NCBI GenBank assembly: GCA_026770585.1
Contig: MU648175.1
Location: 1-20,177 of the forward strand
Source of the DNA: Baffinella frigidus
Taxonomy: Eukaryota > Cryptophyceae > Cryptomonadales > Baffinellaceae
Length of the DNA stretch: 20,177 bases
Reading direction: 5' to 3'
Of this stretch, positions 1 through 7,929 are shown in pieces; position 1 is the stretch's first letter; every line of letters starts with the position of its first letter. The notes beneath the pieces were generated by a model. The model ran no database searches, was not told the DNA's origin, and worked only from the letters and a program-made list of their open reading frames with translations. Both the position numbers and the translations under genes were made by a program.

Positions 1-97
1 TGTGGGTCATTGCCCATTCGGTCCTGTGGGTCATTGCCCATTCGGTCCTGTGGGTCATTGCCCATTCGGTCCTGTGGGTCATTGCCCATTCGGTCGT
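1..97. repeat. 24-bp tandem repeat, four near-perfect copies
   Basis: Units begin at 1, 25, 49 and 73 and differ only in the last base of the fourth. A degenerate fifth copy follows to about 120. The period is a multiple of three and is read as DRMGNDPQ on the minus strand. The array may continue to the left of the window. Confidence 0.95.
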
Positions 98-293
98 GTA
101 GGTCATTGACCAGTTGAACGGCAGGACCACTTACCATCTCAAGCCCTTGTAGGTCGCCTGCCAGCATGGTCAATCCACAGGCTTCGTTGTTTTCAAACTC
201 CTGAGACCCTGCTTTATCACGGTCATAGTCGAACATAGTATCCCCTGGGCGGGGTGCACGCCCTCCATCCGGGTGTGGATTGTAAACAGACAT
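1..293 (-). CDS. 5' part of an octapeptide-repeat protein, runs off the left edge
   Basis: The minus-strand frame is open from an ATG at 291-293 to the first base of the window, giving about 97 visible residues and no stop. The N-terminus (MSVYNPHPDGGRAPRPGDTM) is polar and rich in Gly, Pro and Asp. From about residue 67 it becomes perfect copies of the octapeptide DRMGNDPQ, preceded by a worn copy (VQLVNDLH). An A/T-rich TATA-like stretch (AAATAAA on the minus strand, near 316-322) lies about 25-30 bases before the ATG. No family is recognised. The repeat resembles the RMDSDAG repeat of the coiled-coil protein at 15.3-17 kb in length, reading frame and Arg-Met-Asp content. Being open at the edge, its size and C-terminus are unknown. 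It is probably real because the non-repeat part is also open and has a natural start. Confidence 0.6.
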   Translation of the reverse strand, partial: MSVYNPHPDGGRAPRPGDTMFDYDRDKAGSQEFENNEACGLTMLAGDLQGLEMVSGPAVQLVNDLHDRMGNDPQDRMGNDPQDRMGNDPQDRMGNDP

Positions 294-393
294 GCTCTGG
301 TGGCCGTATACCGGTTTATTTGTCTCTTGTTGCAACGAAGTACCTTAATATGATACACCGACGATGGTGTTAAAGTGAACGCAATAAACTGGC

Positions 394-432
394 TACCCTG
401 TCATTCCGCCAATGACAAATAAAATGCCAACA
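394..432 (-). other. 39-nt element with 7-bp hairpin at the 3' end of the 519-aa gene
   Basis: Read on the minus strand, this is TGTTGGCATTTTATTTGTCA followed by the rest of a TGTCATT-GGCGG-AATGACA hairpin and GGGTA. The gene's TGA stop overlaps the right arm. A second copy with 37 of 39 identical bases lies at 19270-19308 on the plus strand, and both differences fall in the hairpin loop. It may be a transcript 3'-end signal or a duplicated gene end. Confidence 0.6.
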
Positions 433-1960
433 GGTCTCGGCAAGACCCATTGTATACGGCACCATCCAATACAGATACAAGGTATATACCTCCCCCAATC
501 ACAAACCAATACCAATCAATTACATCCGTACTGGCCCCTCCTTCAACGGAAGCGTTTTTTTCAATACAGGTCCCGTTGGTACATGCGGCAATACGGGCTT
601 GTAGTGCATCACTTGTCCTTGATATAGCAACCGTTGGCTTGTGGCAAACACGACTGGGTGTCGTGTGTTTGGTGTTTGCCGTGTGTTTGGTGGCTGCCGT
701 GTGTTTGGTGGCTGCCGTAGACCACGAGAGTAGCACTGGTACACGGACACCCCCGGATTCTTTTTTGAAATGATGGTCCTCGAATGCAAACCCGATTTCC
801 GGGTATATCTGTTTGAGTGCTGGTAGAACGGCAAGATCACAGGCTTCGTCTACTTCTACTTCTGCGAGTGTTACAGGGAACCTTCGCTTGTATGACGGGA
901 AGTGGCGGTATACACACTGGGACACGTTGTTGTAATATCCACTATACGAGTGTTTATACTCGAGTAGACACCCGGCGGGGATGTCAAAATACATCCCAAG
1001 CATGTGAAAATCGTCAACACCCGCCTCGAGGTGGAAACTCTCGATCGTGAATGGGTATGTGCCACTTGTAACGTTCTTGCCCACAGGCACGGGGACAGAA
1101 TATCGCTGTAAAAACAACAGTCGAAACAAAACAAAGAATATATTCATATAGAATTTGATTCCCATTTCTGTAAGAACCAATGAATGGCTTGGTCCGGTGT
1201 TGTAGACAAACTCTGTATCGTCGGCTTGCCATGACTGAATGTTGCTCTCGAACAAGTACCCGCCAAACCAGATGAACAATTGTGTGACGAGGCGCTCAAC
1301 GGTCTCCAACAAAACCATCCGGTCTGGGCGAGAGTCACAATCGTCTATCGCTTGTTGCATCAAGGGCCATTGGGTCTGTACGGCATAAACAAGGTCGCGC
1401 AGCTGTTGGAGGGAAATATGCTGGGGTACTACGATAGCCGACTGGTGTACTGCACCGTCGCTCGTTGGAAGGGTGTCGGGGTTGGAGTTGGTGGTGTCGG
1501 GGTTGGATTTGGTGGTGGTGTTGGATTTGGTGGTGTCGGGGTTGGGGGTGTCGGGGTTGGTGGTGCTGTTTACAGACGTTTCCACGCCATTACTTGCGTA
1601 AAAATGCGGCAAGAAAATCCCACAATGGGTGTAAAGCAGTTCTGTGTCAGATTGGTCTATAATGACAGGAATAGAGCTTAAGACATCTCCTTCGCTCTGG
1701 TATGCTTCTGCAAATACCCTCGTGCATACCATCCCCACTAGGTGCATCTGATGGAATTCACACGTACAACGCTCACATACCTCGTTGGCGTCACTTCCCC
1801 ACAACCAAAACCGTAACAGTGAATTCGTTTCCAGAACTGGGGTCGTTGCTCTTTCGCTACGCGAAATTCGTGTCAGTGCTTCTTGTATACAAGGGAAATC
1901 TAACACAGTGGCAGGGTTAATGGTTTCACAGGGTGTATTGGGGACCATCGTTGCCGCCAT
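401..1960 (-). CDS. 519-aa protein of unknown function
   Basis: I do not recognise a family. The protein starts MAATMVPNTPCETINPATVL and has a Cys cluster near residues 62-67 (CERCTC). A low-complexity linker of Asn, Pro, Asp, Thr and Ser lies at about residues 130-165. One clear hydrophobic segment lies around residues 270-290 (IKFYMNIFFVLFRLLFL), so it may be a one-pass membrane protein. An AATKHT-type hexapeptide is repeated three times near residue 410, and a hydrophobic stretch lies close to the C-terminus (WFVIGGGIYLVSV). It is divergent from the ankyrin gene, with about 145 bases between the two start codons. A weak TATA-like TTTAGATAAG lies about 45 bases upstream of the ATG. The tandem Asn/Asp/Thr codons make the opposite strand G-rich and open, but the plus-strand frames there look like shadows. 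The stop is embedded in the duplicated hairpin element. Confidence 0.8.
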   Translation of the reverse strand: MAATMVPNTPCETINPATVLDFPCIQEALTRISRSERATTPVLETNSLLRFWLWGSDANEVCERCTCEFHQMHLVGMVCTRVFAEAYQSEGDVLSSIPVIIDQSDTELLYTHCGIFLPHFYASNGVETSVNSTTNPDTPNPDTTKSNTTTKSNPDTTNSNPDTLPTSDGAVHQSAIVVPQHISLQQLRDLVYAVQTQWPLMQQAIDDCDSRPDRMVLLETVERLVTQLFIWFGGYLFESNIQSWQADDTEFVYNTGPSHSLVLTEMGIKFYMNIFFVLFRLLFLQRYSVPVPVGKNVTSGTYPFTIESFHLEAGVDDFHMLGMYFDIPAGCLLEYKHSYSGYYNNVSQCVYRHFPSYKRRFPVTLAEVEVDEACDLAVLPALKQIYPEIGFAFEDHHFKKESGGVRVPVLLSWSTAATKHTAATKHTANTKHTTPSRVCHKPTVAISRTSDALQARIAACTNGTCIEKNASVEGGASTDVIDWYWFVIGGGIYLVSVLDGAVYNGSCRDLLAFYLSLAE

Positions 1961-2065
1961 ACGAACACAACGGTGTACTATCTACCACTGTCTTATCTAA
2001 ACAGATACATAGAGAATGTGTACATCGTGGACATTACACTACGCAGACCAATAACCTTGTGGTCA

Positions 2066-2073
2066 TATATAAA
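2066..2073 (+). promoter_or_regulatory. TATA box of the ankyrin gene
   Basis: TATATAAA lies 40 bases before the ATG at 2106, so a start of transcription about 25-30 bases downstream would give a 5' leader of only about 10 bases. The coiled-coil gene at 15268 shows almost the same spacing, which supports both start choices. Confidence 0.75.
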
Positions 2074-2105
2074 CAATACTGATCATAGATACAGTGTACA
2101 ACAGC

Positions 2106-3176
2106 ATGTCCGGCAGGAAAAAAACCAACCTCCCAGCACACGAAACCCTAGTGTATGAGTTTTGGCGGAAACTTGTAAATACACCAAGGGATTGTCGATC
2201 AATCACAGACGCATGGGACAACATTCAGGAGTTTGAATGGAAGGCCAGCAATCAACGTGACGCCCCGTGCGAAATATTTGATATAAATGCTCCATTGACT
2301 CTACAGGGTATGTGGTTTGGATACACTCCGTTGTGTATTTGTCTTCTAATGTTTCATCATGATACTGCATGGTTCTTCTTGGAAATATGTAAGGCGGATG
2401 TGAATGCGAAAAGCAACGGACAAACTCTCGGTTCATCTGCACAGGGGAGAGCACCTCTACATTTCGCTGCAAGCAACGCTAGTGCTTCTGAAACGATGAT
2501 CCGTGTAATGTGCAGATTACTGCAACACGGCGCGGACACTTCCGCAATTGACACGAATGGCATGACAGCACTTCACTACGTTTGTTCTGGTAGAATGGAT
2601 CGCAATTCATTCAGGGCTCTAAATGCTCTACGCGATGTACTCACCGCCACTGTCGATAAGTCGTCACTCGTGTCGATGCTTGACTTCAATGGGGAATCGG
2701 CGCTTAGTTATGCATGTGCTGTATTCCAACCACGGCCTTATGATATAGATATTTTGAATATACTGATTGAAAACGGAGCTAATGTCAACAGCAAAAAAGG
2801 CATACTTGTGCGTGCTATAGACGGAATGCAAGACCAACACCGCAGAACTATGTTTTTCGGTAATACTAGGGTTCCAAGGTGGTATAAGGCTATCAAGATA
2901 TTGCTGCTGGCCGGTGCAGATCCGTTCGCGATATATGAGGAGGGGTCCGCTATGGGCAAGGCTTCACAACTCGCCAAGGGTAAACACCCTGCAGCTGATA
3001 ACATCAAAGCTATATTTGTGGGCATACAGGAGGCTACAGACGCATTAAAAGAACAGGATCTCCACCCTGTCATTTCACATAGCAAAATGAAACACATCAT
3101 TGAAACAGTCGAGTCCGTACATGACTCTGATAAACGCCGTTGCAATCAATTTGGTCGATCCTTATCAGATGATTGA
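2106..3176 (+). CDS. Ankyrin-repeat protein, 356 aa
   Basis: Ankyrin repeats are protein-binding helix pairs. In large DNA viruses such proteins often act as adaptors that bind host factors. Visible repeat cores are TPLCICLLMFHHDTAWFFLE with KADVNAK (about residues 73-100), APLHFAASN with LLQHGADTSAIDTNG (115-152), TALHYVCSG (154-162), SALSYACAV with ILIENGANVNSKKG (198-232), and AIKILLLAGADPFA (262-275). The C-terminal 70 residues are charged and helical, with no F-box visible. I chose ATG 2106 (MSGRKKTNLPAHETL), which follows the TATA box at the usual distance; an in-frame GTG at 2094 is less likely. It converges with the membrane protein ending at 3247, leaving about 70 bases between stops. 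The partner protein cannot be told from sequence. Confidence 0.9.
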   Translation: MSGRKKTNLPAHETLVYEFWRKLVNTPRDCRSITDAWDNIQEFEWKASNQRDAPCEIFDINAPLTLQGMWFGYTPLCICLLMFHHDTAWFFLEICKADVNAKSNGQTLGSSAQGRAPLHFAASNASASETMIRVMCRLLQHGADTSAIDTNGMTALHYVCSGRMDRNSFRALNALRDVLTATVDKSSLVSMLDFNGESALSYACAVFQPRPYDIDILNILIENGANVNSKKGILVRAIDGMQDQHRRTMFFGNTRVPRWYKAIKILLLAGADPFAIYEEGSAMGKASQLAKGKHPAADNIKAIFVGIQEATDALKEQDLHPVISHSKMKHIIETVESVHDSDKRRCNQFGRSLSDD

Positions 3177-3246
3177 CGAGGTTGGTATGTATGGCATCTC
3201 CAATAGAACACCTACACGATAGACTAACAACGAAATGTTTTACGTT

Positions 3247-4140
3247 CTACGATCTGGATTTCTTATAATGTTTCTTAGGGTGTCCCATTTCGTCGTCCGT
3301 TCCTTCATACTGGGGACTATATGTGATACTTGGAGGAGCTTCGACAAGCGCATTAAATGCGACTCCGCCCTGTTCTGTTTGAATGTCCAACTTTCTACTG
3401 ACTGGTGCCTTCATCTCGTATTCCGCATCAGGAGTGGTTGTCTCGTACTGCACACCAGGTCGGTTCGACCTGGTATTGGAGCTCCGCGTGTCGTGGTCGT
3501 CGGTGTTCGCTGTAAGGGAGTCAGTGTCGTCTTCGTTAAGGAACTCTGTATGGTATCGATATGGGTCGTGCGACTTGTTCGCCAGGAAGCGTCGTATCGT
3601 ATACTGGTTGACCATTAGGTCTACCACGAGACGGATCATGATAAGGTCAAACTGTGCAAACACAAGTGCGATCGACGCAACCGACATCGTGCCACAGTAC
3701 AGCGACCACATTTGTGTAATAAAAACAATCGTAAACTTGCTGTATGGGATCGTGCGAGTCTTGTGGTCCATCACCGTGTTTTGGATCCAGGGACCGATAG
3801 CATCGGATGCAAAATCATTGATTGCAGTGGATATAACCACGAACCCGACGACTGTCAAGTATCGAGACATGGTTTGGATTTTCATCCCCATGTATGTAAG
3901 TGTTTCAGATGGACCGATGCGCATGTATTCGCTGCCAAAGATACCAAGCCATGTAAATCCTATTAGACATACCATAAACCACACGGAAATACAGGCGATA
4001 GTCACTCGCTTATCGTCGAACGCGTTGTCAACACACGCAGCAAATGAGTTCAGTTTAGGGACAGGTGTCCGGTGTCCACGACCTTGACGGGATTCTGGCT
4101 CCCCATTTGAGATGCGTGCACTGGCATCTTCATTCATCAT
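3247..4140 (-). CDS. Multi-span membrane protein, 297 aa
   Basis: Hydrophobic segments occur near residues 45-70 (ISVWFMVCLIGFTWLGIFGS), 90-112 (YLTVVGFVVISTAINDF) and 137-175 (a long stretch fitting two spans, ending LIMIRLVVDLM). A conspicuous motif is DAIGPWIQNTVMDHKTRTIP between spans. The C-terminal third is hydrophilic, rich in Asp, Thr and Ser, and ends in a basic tail (HPKKHYKKSRS). The first ATG in frame is at 4140 (MMNEDAS); upstream codons reach only a TTG. A TATA-like GAGTATAAG lies about 65-75 bases upstream on the minus strand. It is followed in the same direction by no close gene and converges with the ankyrin gene. I know of no function; a virion or host-membrane protein is the natural guess. 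Confidence 0.85.
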   Translation of the reverse strand: MMNEDASARISNGEPESRQGRGHRTPVPKLNSFAACVDNAFDDKRVTIACISVWFMVCLIGFTWLGIFGSEYMRIGPSETLTYMGMKIQTMSRYLTVVGFVVISTAINDFASDAIGPWIQNTVMDHKTRTIPYSKFTIVFITQMWSLYCGTMSVASIALVFAQFDLIMIRLVVDLMVNQYTIRRFLANKSHDPYRYHTEFLNEDDTDSLTANTDDHDTRSSNTRSNRPGVQYETTTPDAEYEMKAPVSRKLDIQTEQGGVAFNALVEAPPSITYSPQYEGTDDEMGHPKKHYKKSRS

Positions 4141-4265
4141 GACTAGCAACAACCATGGGAGGTCCCTGTGCCCGTGTGTTAATAAACGCGTGTCGGTGTT
4201 TTTGCGACTTATACTCTATTCCAGACAAATGATAATTCATGTTTATTGGGACCTCTGTAAATTTT

Positions 4266-5390
4266 CTAAGCTGCCTGTTCGTCCATGACTTCCTGAAAAA
4301 GGGAATTGTAGTCAATCGAGGGTTGTTGAGTTGGCAATAAAGGGGGTGTATCCAACCCCGCACTATCTGCACCCCCTGGAAGAAGACCAAATCCAGACAC
4401 ACCCCCTGTACCACTAGCAATTGACCCACTACCATTACTTATGGTCAATGCCAACGAATCCGCTTTTTCATGAAGCACCACAGGGGCGCGGTATGAAATC
4501 CCAGACCCTGTTGGTGCATCACGACCAACCACTACCGCTTTGTCTGGTGTATGTATCGGCTGGTACACATAGTCGGGCGTGCTTGTAGGCACCAGCGAAT
4601 TTTCTTGGTAGTGCATCTCGAGCCGAAAATAGACCACCGCAAGGACACCCGCTATCATCGCGATACCTCCAACCGCAAACGGGGTTGGTGTGAGGAAGAG
4701 TATACTACTGAAACGTAAGACACATGGTGTAAATGGTGCGACTGTCGAATACCGAAGCTCTCGGTAATACACTGTGTATAGCCAAACGAGTGACAAAACC
4801 ATAAACGACCAAACACGTAGATTGTTAAGAAGAGGATCGTGTGTGTTAACTGGCATTGAACACGTACTCAACACGACCAGGAGTATACAGTTACATAACA
4901 CACAGAGTAGCGAACTCGCAGTATATGTCGAGCTGTTATGATGCGAGGAATGTAAACTTAAGTGGGATTGACGAGGTCTCTTGGACACATCCGCCGTCGA
5001 ATATGGGGATGTGGACGGTGGGAAATGGCTCAGTACATTCCCAAGAGTGTGATTCTCCCCAAGTACAATGACTAAGAGATTGACCGCCACCAACATGGAG
5101 AGTGCAACCGTGTGCGCAAATTCACCGTGTACCCGTTCTTGCACGCCTGCATCCCGCAGTTCGTGTACGAGAAGAGATGCTGCTAACATCGCAGCACAGC
5201 TATTCGTGTTAACCAGGTACTCCGAGGCAACCCAGTTATCCACATACAGCATTGCGGCGATCAATGCGTATCTCTCTGTGACGAATAATATTGGAAGTGT
5301 CGAGTAGTGGAATACCATCAACCCACAAACTTTCAGGATACAGACGAGTACAGGTTTGTACGAAGTAGCGAGTGTCATGTCAATGTTCAT
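4266..5390 (-). CDS. Multi-span membrane protein, 374 aa
   Basis: About six to eight hydrophobic spans are visible: PVLVCILKVCGLMVFHYSTL, FVTERYALIAAMLYV, the AAMLAASLLVH region, LSMLVAVNLLVIVLG, LLCVLCNCILLVVLS, VWSFMVLSLVWLYTVYY, FSSILFLTPTPFAVGGIAMI and a final VLAVVYF. A Ser/His-rich loop lies mid-protein. The last 110 residues are soluble and rich in Gly, Ser and Pro. The frame is open for 93 more codons upstream of the ATG at 5390, but only a TTG could start it there. The ATG has two TATA-like GCATATACAC copies 25-45 bases upstream on the minus strand, so I start at 5390. If the Pro-rich upstream stretch is translated, the protein would be 467 residues. Same direction as the membrane gene at 3247-4140, with a 125-base gap. 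Function unknown. Confidence 0.8.
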   Translation of the reverse strand: MNIDMTLATSYKPVLVCILKVCGLMVFHYSTLPILFVTERYALIAAMLYVDNWVASEYLVNTNSCAAMLAASLLVHELRDAGVQERVHGEFAHTVALSMLVAVNLLVIVLGENHTLGNVLSHFPPSTSPYSTADVSKRPRQSHLSLHSSHHNSSTYTASSLLCVLCNCILLVVLSTCSMPVNTHDPLLNNLRVWSFMVLSLVWLYTVYYRELRYSTVAPFTPCVLRFSSILFLTPTPFAVGGIAMIAGVLAVVYFRLEMHYQENSLVPTSTPDYVYQPIHTPDKAVVVGRDAPTGSGISYRAPVVLHEKADSLALTISNGSGSIASGTGGVSGFGLLPGGADSAGLDTPPLLPTQQPSIDYNSLFQEVMDEQAA

Positions 5391-5639
5391 CTGTAGAAGT
5401 GGGGGTGCTAAAGGTGTATATGCAGGTGTATATGCAGGTGTAGAACGGGTTGTGTGTTTATCCGGATTCGTTGTGAACACAGGGGACTTCGTGTAAGATG
5501 AAACAAACGGAGGGGGTGGGTATTCCCCAGACTGTGTGCTTCGGGACGAACCCGCCGACAATCTCTTCAGTGGTCGTGTGGGTGTGTGCTCCTGTAAGAT
5601 CTGTACGAGACAGCGCGTTCGTAATGAGTGTGCATATCC

Positions 5640-5647
5640 TATATAAT
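5640..5647 (+). promoter_or_regulatory. TATA box of the 106-aa gene
   Basis: CCTATATAAT lies about 55 bases before the ATG at 5695 in the correct orientation. It falls inside the non-ATG upstream extension of the minus-strand membrane gene, which argues that the extension is intergenic. Confidence 0.6.
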
Positions 5648-5694
5648 CATACTCGGGCGCTGAAGACAAACGCTGACAAGGGGTTACAGATCAG

Positions 5695-6015
5695 ATGAAA
5701 GAAGGCAGGATGGTGCAAGTAGACTCCGCTACAGTGTGGGGGCTTTTCCTTTCAACCATGCTCATACATGTAGTAACATTCCATTTCCTCGAGTACATTG
5801 CAAACACTTTTAGAGAATATCTTACACTTTCTGTTCTCGACGGCTCTGCCCATGTAACATCGGGTAACAACGCAAAGGACCATATACTAGTGCCACTCGT
5901 CCCCCCAAAAACACCCGGTTCGGAATCTAACGTCAATTCGTACAACATAGCAGTTTCATCTCAAGTGCACTACAAACCGTTGCATGACACCTTAGATGTA
6001 AGTGTGTTTAGATGA
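5695..6015 (+). CDS. Small single-span membrane protein, 106 aa
   Basis: The N-terminus MKEGRMVQVDSATVW leads into a hydrophobic segment at about residues 13-33 (WGLFLSTMLIHVVTFHFLEY), followed by a polar tail of about 70 residues ending DVSVFR. The layout fits a small type II or signal-anchored protein. A second possible start is the ATG at 5710. A TATA box stands 55 bases upstream. The gene is divergent from the membrane protein starting at 5390 and convergent with the bZIP gene. A 20-bp tandem array begins on the base after its stop, followed by the hairpin at 6145-6169. No family is recognised. Confidence 0.7.
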   Translation: MKEGRMVQVDSATVWGLFLSTMLIHVVTFHFLEYIANTFREYLTLSVLDGSAHVTSGNNAKDHILVPLVPPKTPGSESNVNSYNIAVSSQVHYKPLHDTLDVSVFR

Positions 6016-6086
6016 GAGTTGCTCGGACAACTTGGGAGTTGCTCGGACAACTTGGGAGTTGCTCGGACAACTTGGGAGTTGCTCGG
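6016..6086. repeat. 20-bp tandem repeat, 3.5 copies
   Basis: The unit GAGTTGCTCGGACAACTTGG starts at 6016, 6036, 6056 and 6076 (partial). Each full unit contains the short inverted repeat GTTG/CAAC. The array begins exactly after the TGA of the preceding gene. Confidence 0.95.
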
Positions 6087-6144
6087 GTCGCGGCAGAGTC
6101 GCTCAATTTACTTGTGAACCCCACAAACACCCATACCACACCCA

Positions 6145-6169
6145 TACCACACCCCTACGGGGTGTGGTA
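6145..6169. terminator. Strong hairpin between convergent genes
   Basis: TACCACACCCC and GGGGTGTGGTA form a perfect 11-bp stem with a TAC loop. It lies 8 bases from the stop of the bZIP gene and about 130 bases after the stop of the 106-aa gene, which converge here. It is therefore well placed as a bidirectional 3'-end signal. Some giant viruses use palindromic hairpins for mRNA 3' ends; use here is inferred. Confidence 0.6.
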
Positions 6170-6176
6170 GGGGTGT

Positions 6177-6845
6177 CTAGAGCCCCAACTTAAGCGCCGA
6201 CAGTTCTTCGTTGACGCGGCGAAGCTCTTCGGTCTGGGCCTCATAGCAAAGGGCCCAGTCGTTGGCCTGTGCCGCAAAGCGAAGTGCCCAGTCGTCGACC
6301 TCAGACTGAAGCTGCGTGACGACGACGTTCTTCTTCGTGCGGCTCCGGAGAGCAGACAAGCGGTTGCGCTCCTTTATTCCCGCAACCTCTTCCGGGTCCG
6401 TGATGACCTTGGGGATGCGGATGCGGGCGGGCGCCGGTTTCTTGGCCATGCCGGGCACGTTGGACGCGTTCCTGGGGCCGCCCTTCTTGACGTAGGCGCG
6501 TTTCTTGCGCGTCGGGACCGTCGACACCATCTCGTCTTCCGCGTTGTCCGCGATGGAAGGCGCACTGGGAACGAAGTCTGCGTCCATGTCATCAGAACCG
6601 ACACCGTCGCCATCCTGGTCCTCCGCGTCTGACCCGGCCCCGTCCAGTGGCCAACCCCCCGCCTGTCCCACAGCAGTCGAACTCCTTGTCTCAGGAGGAC
6701 TGCCCCAGAAGGGTGCTGGTGCAGGAACACACATGAGGTTGTCCATATCCCGCGGAGTGCCCGGTGCAGACTCTGAGCCCATACTGCCACAGTCTCCCCA
6801 CTGGGCGTTGAAAGTACGAGGGTTGTCGTTTCCGAGCTCCGTCAT
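6177..6845 (-). CDS. bZIP transcription factor, 222 aa
   Basis: bZIP proteins bind DNA as dimers through a basic region followed by a leucine zipper. Residues about 157-170 (KERNRLSALRSRTK) fit the bZIP basic signature: the invariant Asn (161) and Arg (169) are present with the SA pair and RSR between, and the first zipper Leu lies 18 residues after the Asn, as in GCN4. The zipper is irregular: an 11-residue unit with DWAL is repeated (DDWALRFAAQA, NDWALCYEAQT), then Leu recurs every seven residues at the end (EEL, EEL, LGL). The N-terminal half is acidic and Pro-rich, like an activation domain (about residues 70-105 very Asp-rich). A basic Lys/Arg stretch (RKKRAYVKKGG) precedes the bZIP. The gene is GC-rich compared with the membrane genes to its left. 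No clear TATA box was found upstream of the ATG at 6845. It is the most upstream-acting candidate of the nuclear gene group at 6-11 kb. Confidence 0.85.
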   Translation of the reverse strand: MTELGNDNPRTFNAQWGDCGSMGSESAPGTPRDMDNLMCVPAPAPFWGSPPETRSSTAVGQAGGWPLDGAGSDAEDQDGDGVGSDDMDADFVPSAPSIADNAEDEMVSTVPTRKKRAYVKKGGPRNASNVPGMAKKPAPARIRIPKVITDPEEVAGIKERNRLSALRSRTKKNVVVTQLQSEVDDWALRFAAQANDWALCYEAQTEELRRVNEELSALKLGL

Positions 6846-7051
6846 ATTACCTGTGTGGGGGCGATGTATGTTAAACTCTGAGAGGTGCTAAAAGGTGATG
6901 TACCATACAGTCGGAGAGGTCCTAAACACAATTTACTAGATAGGTGTTCCTTGGATGGGGTTGCTGGAGTGGTGTGGGGGGCGTGTCACCGGTGTGTGGG
7001 AGTGGACGAATTTACGGAAGGGATGCGTCAATCGTGAAATAGAGATTCCAT
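6846..7051. other. Spacer upstream of the bZIP gene
   Basis: No supported gene. A 32-codon plus-strand frame from the ATG at 6955 is rich in Trp and Gly and has no support. This segment should hold the bZIP promoter, but I see no convincing TATA element. Confidence 0.5.
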
Positions 7052-7226
7052 AAACACAAAATGGTTAGTCAACACCCCTGCAAGAAACACAAAATGGTTA
7101 GTCAACACCACTGCCAGAAACACAAAATGGTTAGTCAACACCCCTGCCAGAAACACAAAATGGTTAGTCAACACCCCTGCAAGAAACACAAAATGGTTAG
7201 TCAACACCCCTGCAAGAAATACAAAA
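7052..7226. repeat. 33-bp tandem repeat, about five copies, open on both strands
   Basis: Units centred on CACAAAATGGTTAGTCAACA recur every 33 bases. On the plus strand each unit carries an ATG, and a frame of 57 codons (7061-7234) repeats the 11-residue KHKMVSQHPCK. On the minus strand the array is also open and would encode the hydrophobic repeat FVFLAGVLTNH, but only from a TTG. Because 33 is divisible by three, an open frame needs no selection; whether it is translated is unknown. Confidence 0.9.
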
Positions 7227-7339
7227 GGGGTTAACCAGCCAACGCACCAAGACAAACGCGCGTGTACCTTGGGATGGGTGGGATACGTTCTATCACATGA
7301 GACTCATACATGCATTTGAATGAACCGAGTAGGAAATTA

Positions 7340-7471
7340 GAGTGACATACTAATATAATTAGTTGAAATTTTGAGTGACGTACTAATATAATTAGTTGAA
7401 ACTTTGAGTGACGTACTAAGATATTGAGTGTGATATTTGAGTGACGCACTAAGATATTTAGTTGAATTTGA
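7340..7471. repeat. Second 33-bp tandem repeat, four diverged copies
   Basis: GAGTGACGTACTAATATAAT-type units start at 7340, 7373, 7406 and 7439. The last two are diverged. The sequence is unrelated to the preceding array although the period is the same. AT-rich compared with the surroundings. Confidence 0.85.
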
Positions 7472-7563
7472 GACACATGCCTCAAATTTGCTAGAAGATT
7501 CAAGCCACCCACTCAAGATTTGGTAGAAGAAACTTGAGTTGTGCGAATTTTATACGACCTACG

Positions 7564-7583
7564 GTGTGTGTGTGTGTGTGTGT
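7564..7583. repeat. GT dinucleotide microsatellite
   Basis: About ten GT units. The following sequence to 7760 shows no supported gene; an 81-codon plus-strand frame at 7539-7784 runs through the microsatellite and looks accidental. Confidence 0.9.
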
Positions 7584-7761
7584 TGGGGCGACCCTCAAGG
7601 TGGTTGGGATTTTGTTAAATTATACCTCCCACGCGGGTCTGGTCACAAGACGTCCCACGGTACCAGCCGCGACCCAGTCGTAACCGTGTGCTCCGGGTTG
7701 TTACGTGGGAGGGATAGAATGTGTCAAGTGGGCAGACTCCATATATTGCAATTGGTTGTGC

Positions 7762-7863
7762 AACACGTGTTACCATTTGTTTGACCAGGTCTTCAAGATT
7801 ACGCTAACACGTGTTACCATTTATTTGACCAGGTCTTCAAGATTACGCTAACACGTGTTACCA
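7762..7863. repeat. 44-bp repeat carrying the AACACGTGTTACCA motif, three motif copies
   Basis: AACACGTGTTACCA occurs at 7762, 7806 and 7850, exactly 44 bases apart, with GACCAGGTCTTCAAGATTAC between. AACACGTGTT is a perfect palindrome containing CACGTG (G-box/E-box core), a site class bound by many bZIP and bHLH proteins. The last copy ends 67 bases before the ATG of the small frame at 7930. Related motifs recur at 9123 and 9208. Confidence 0.85.
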
Positions 7864-7929
7864 CCAAACTTATGTTAGGACCCTACATCCAGATAGACCA
7901 CTCCAACCACACCCCCCTTCCATACTGAC

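Noticed and set aside
1-97. CRISPR array
   Set aside because: This and all other repeat sets are head-to-tail tandem repeats without unique spacers, in a eukaryotic-type context.
3383-4087. 234-aa plus-strand frame
   Set aside because: Antisense to the minus-strand membrane protein, which has clear transmembrane segments and a sensible tail.
5391-5669. 93-codon upstream extension of the membrane protein at 4266-5390
   Set aside because: It can start only with TTG, contains the opposite-strand TATA box of the next gene, and a natural ATG with TATA-like elements lies at 5390. Not fully excluded.
7028-7255. Minus-strand hydrophobic repeat protein FVFLAGVLTNH
   Set aside because: No ATG before the repeats, and its openness follows from a repeat length divisible by three.
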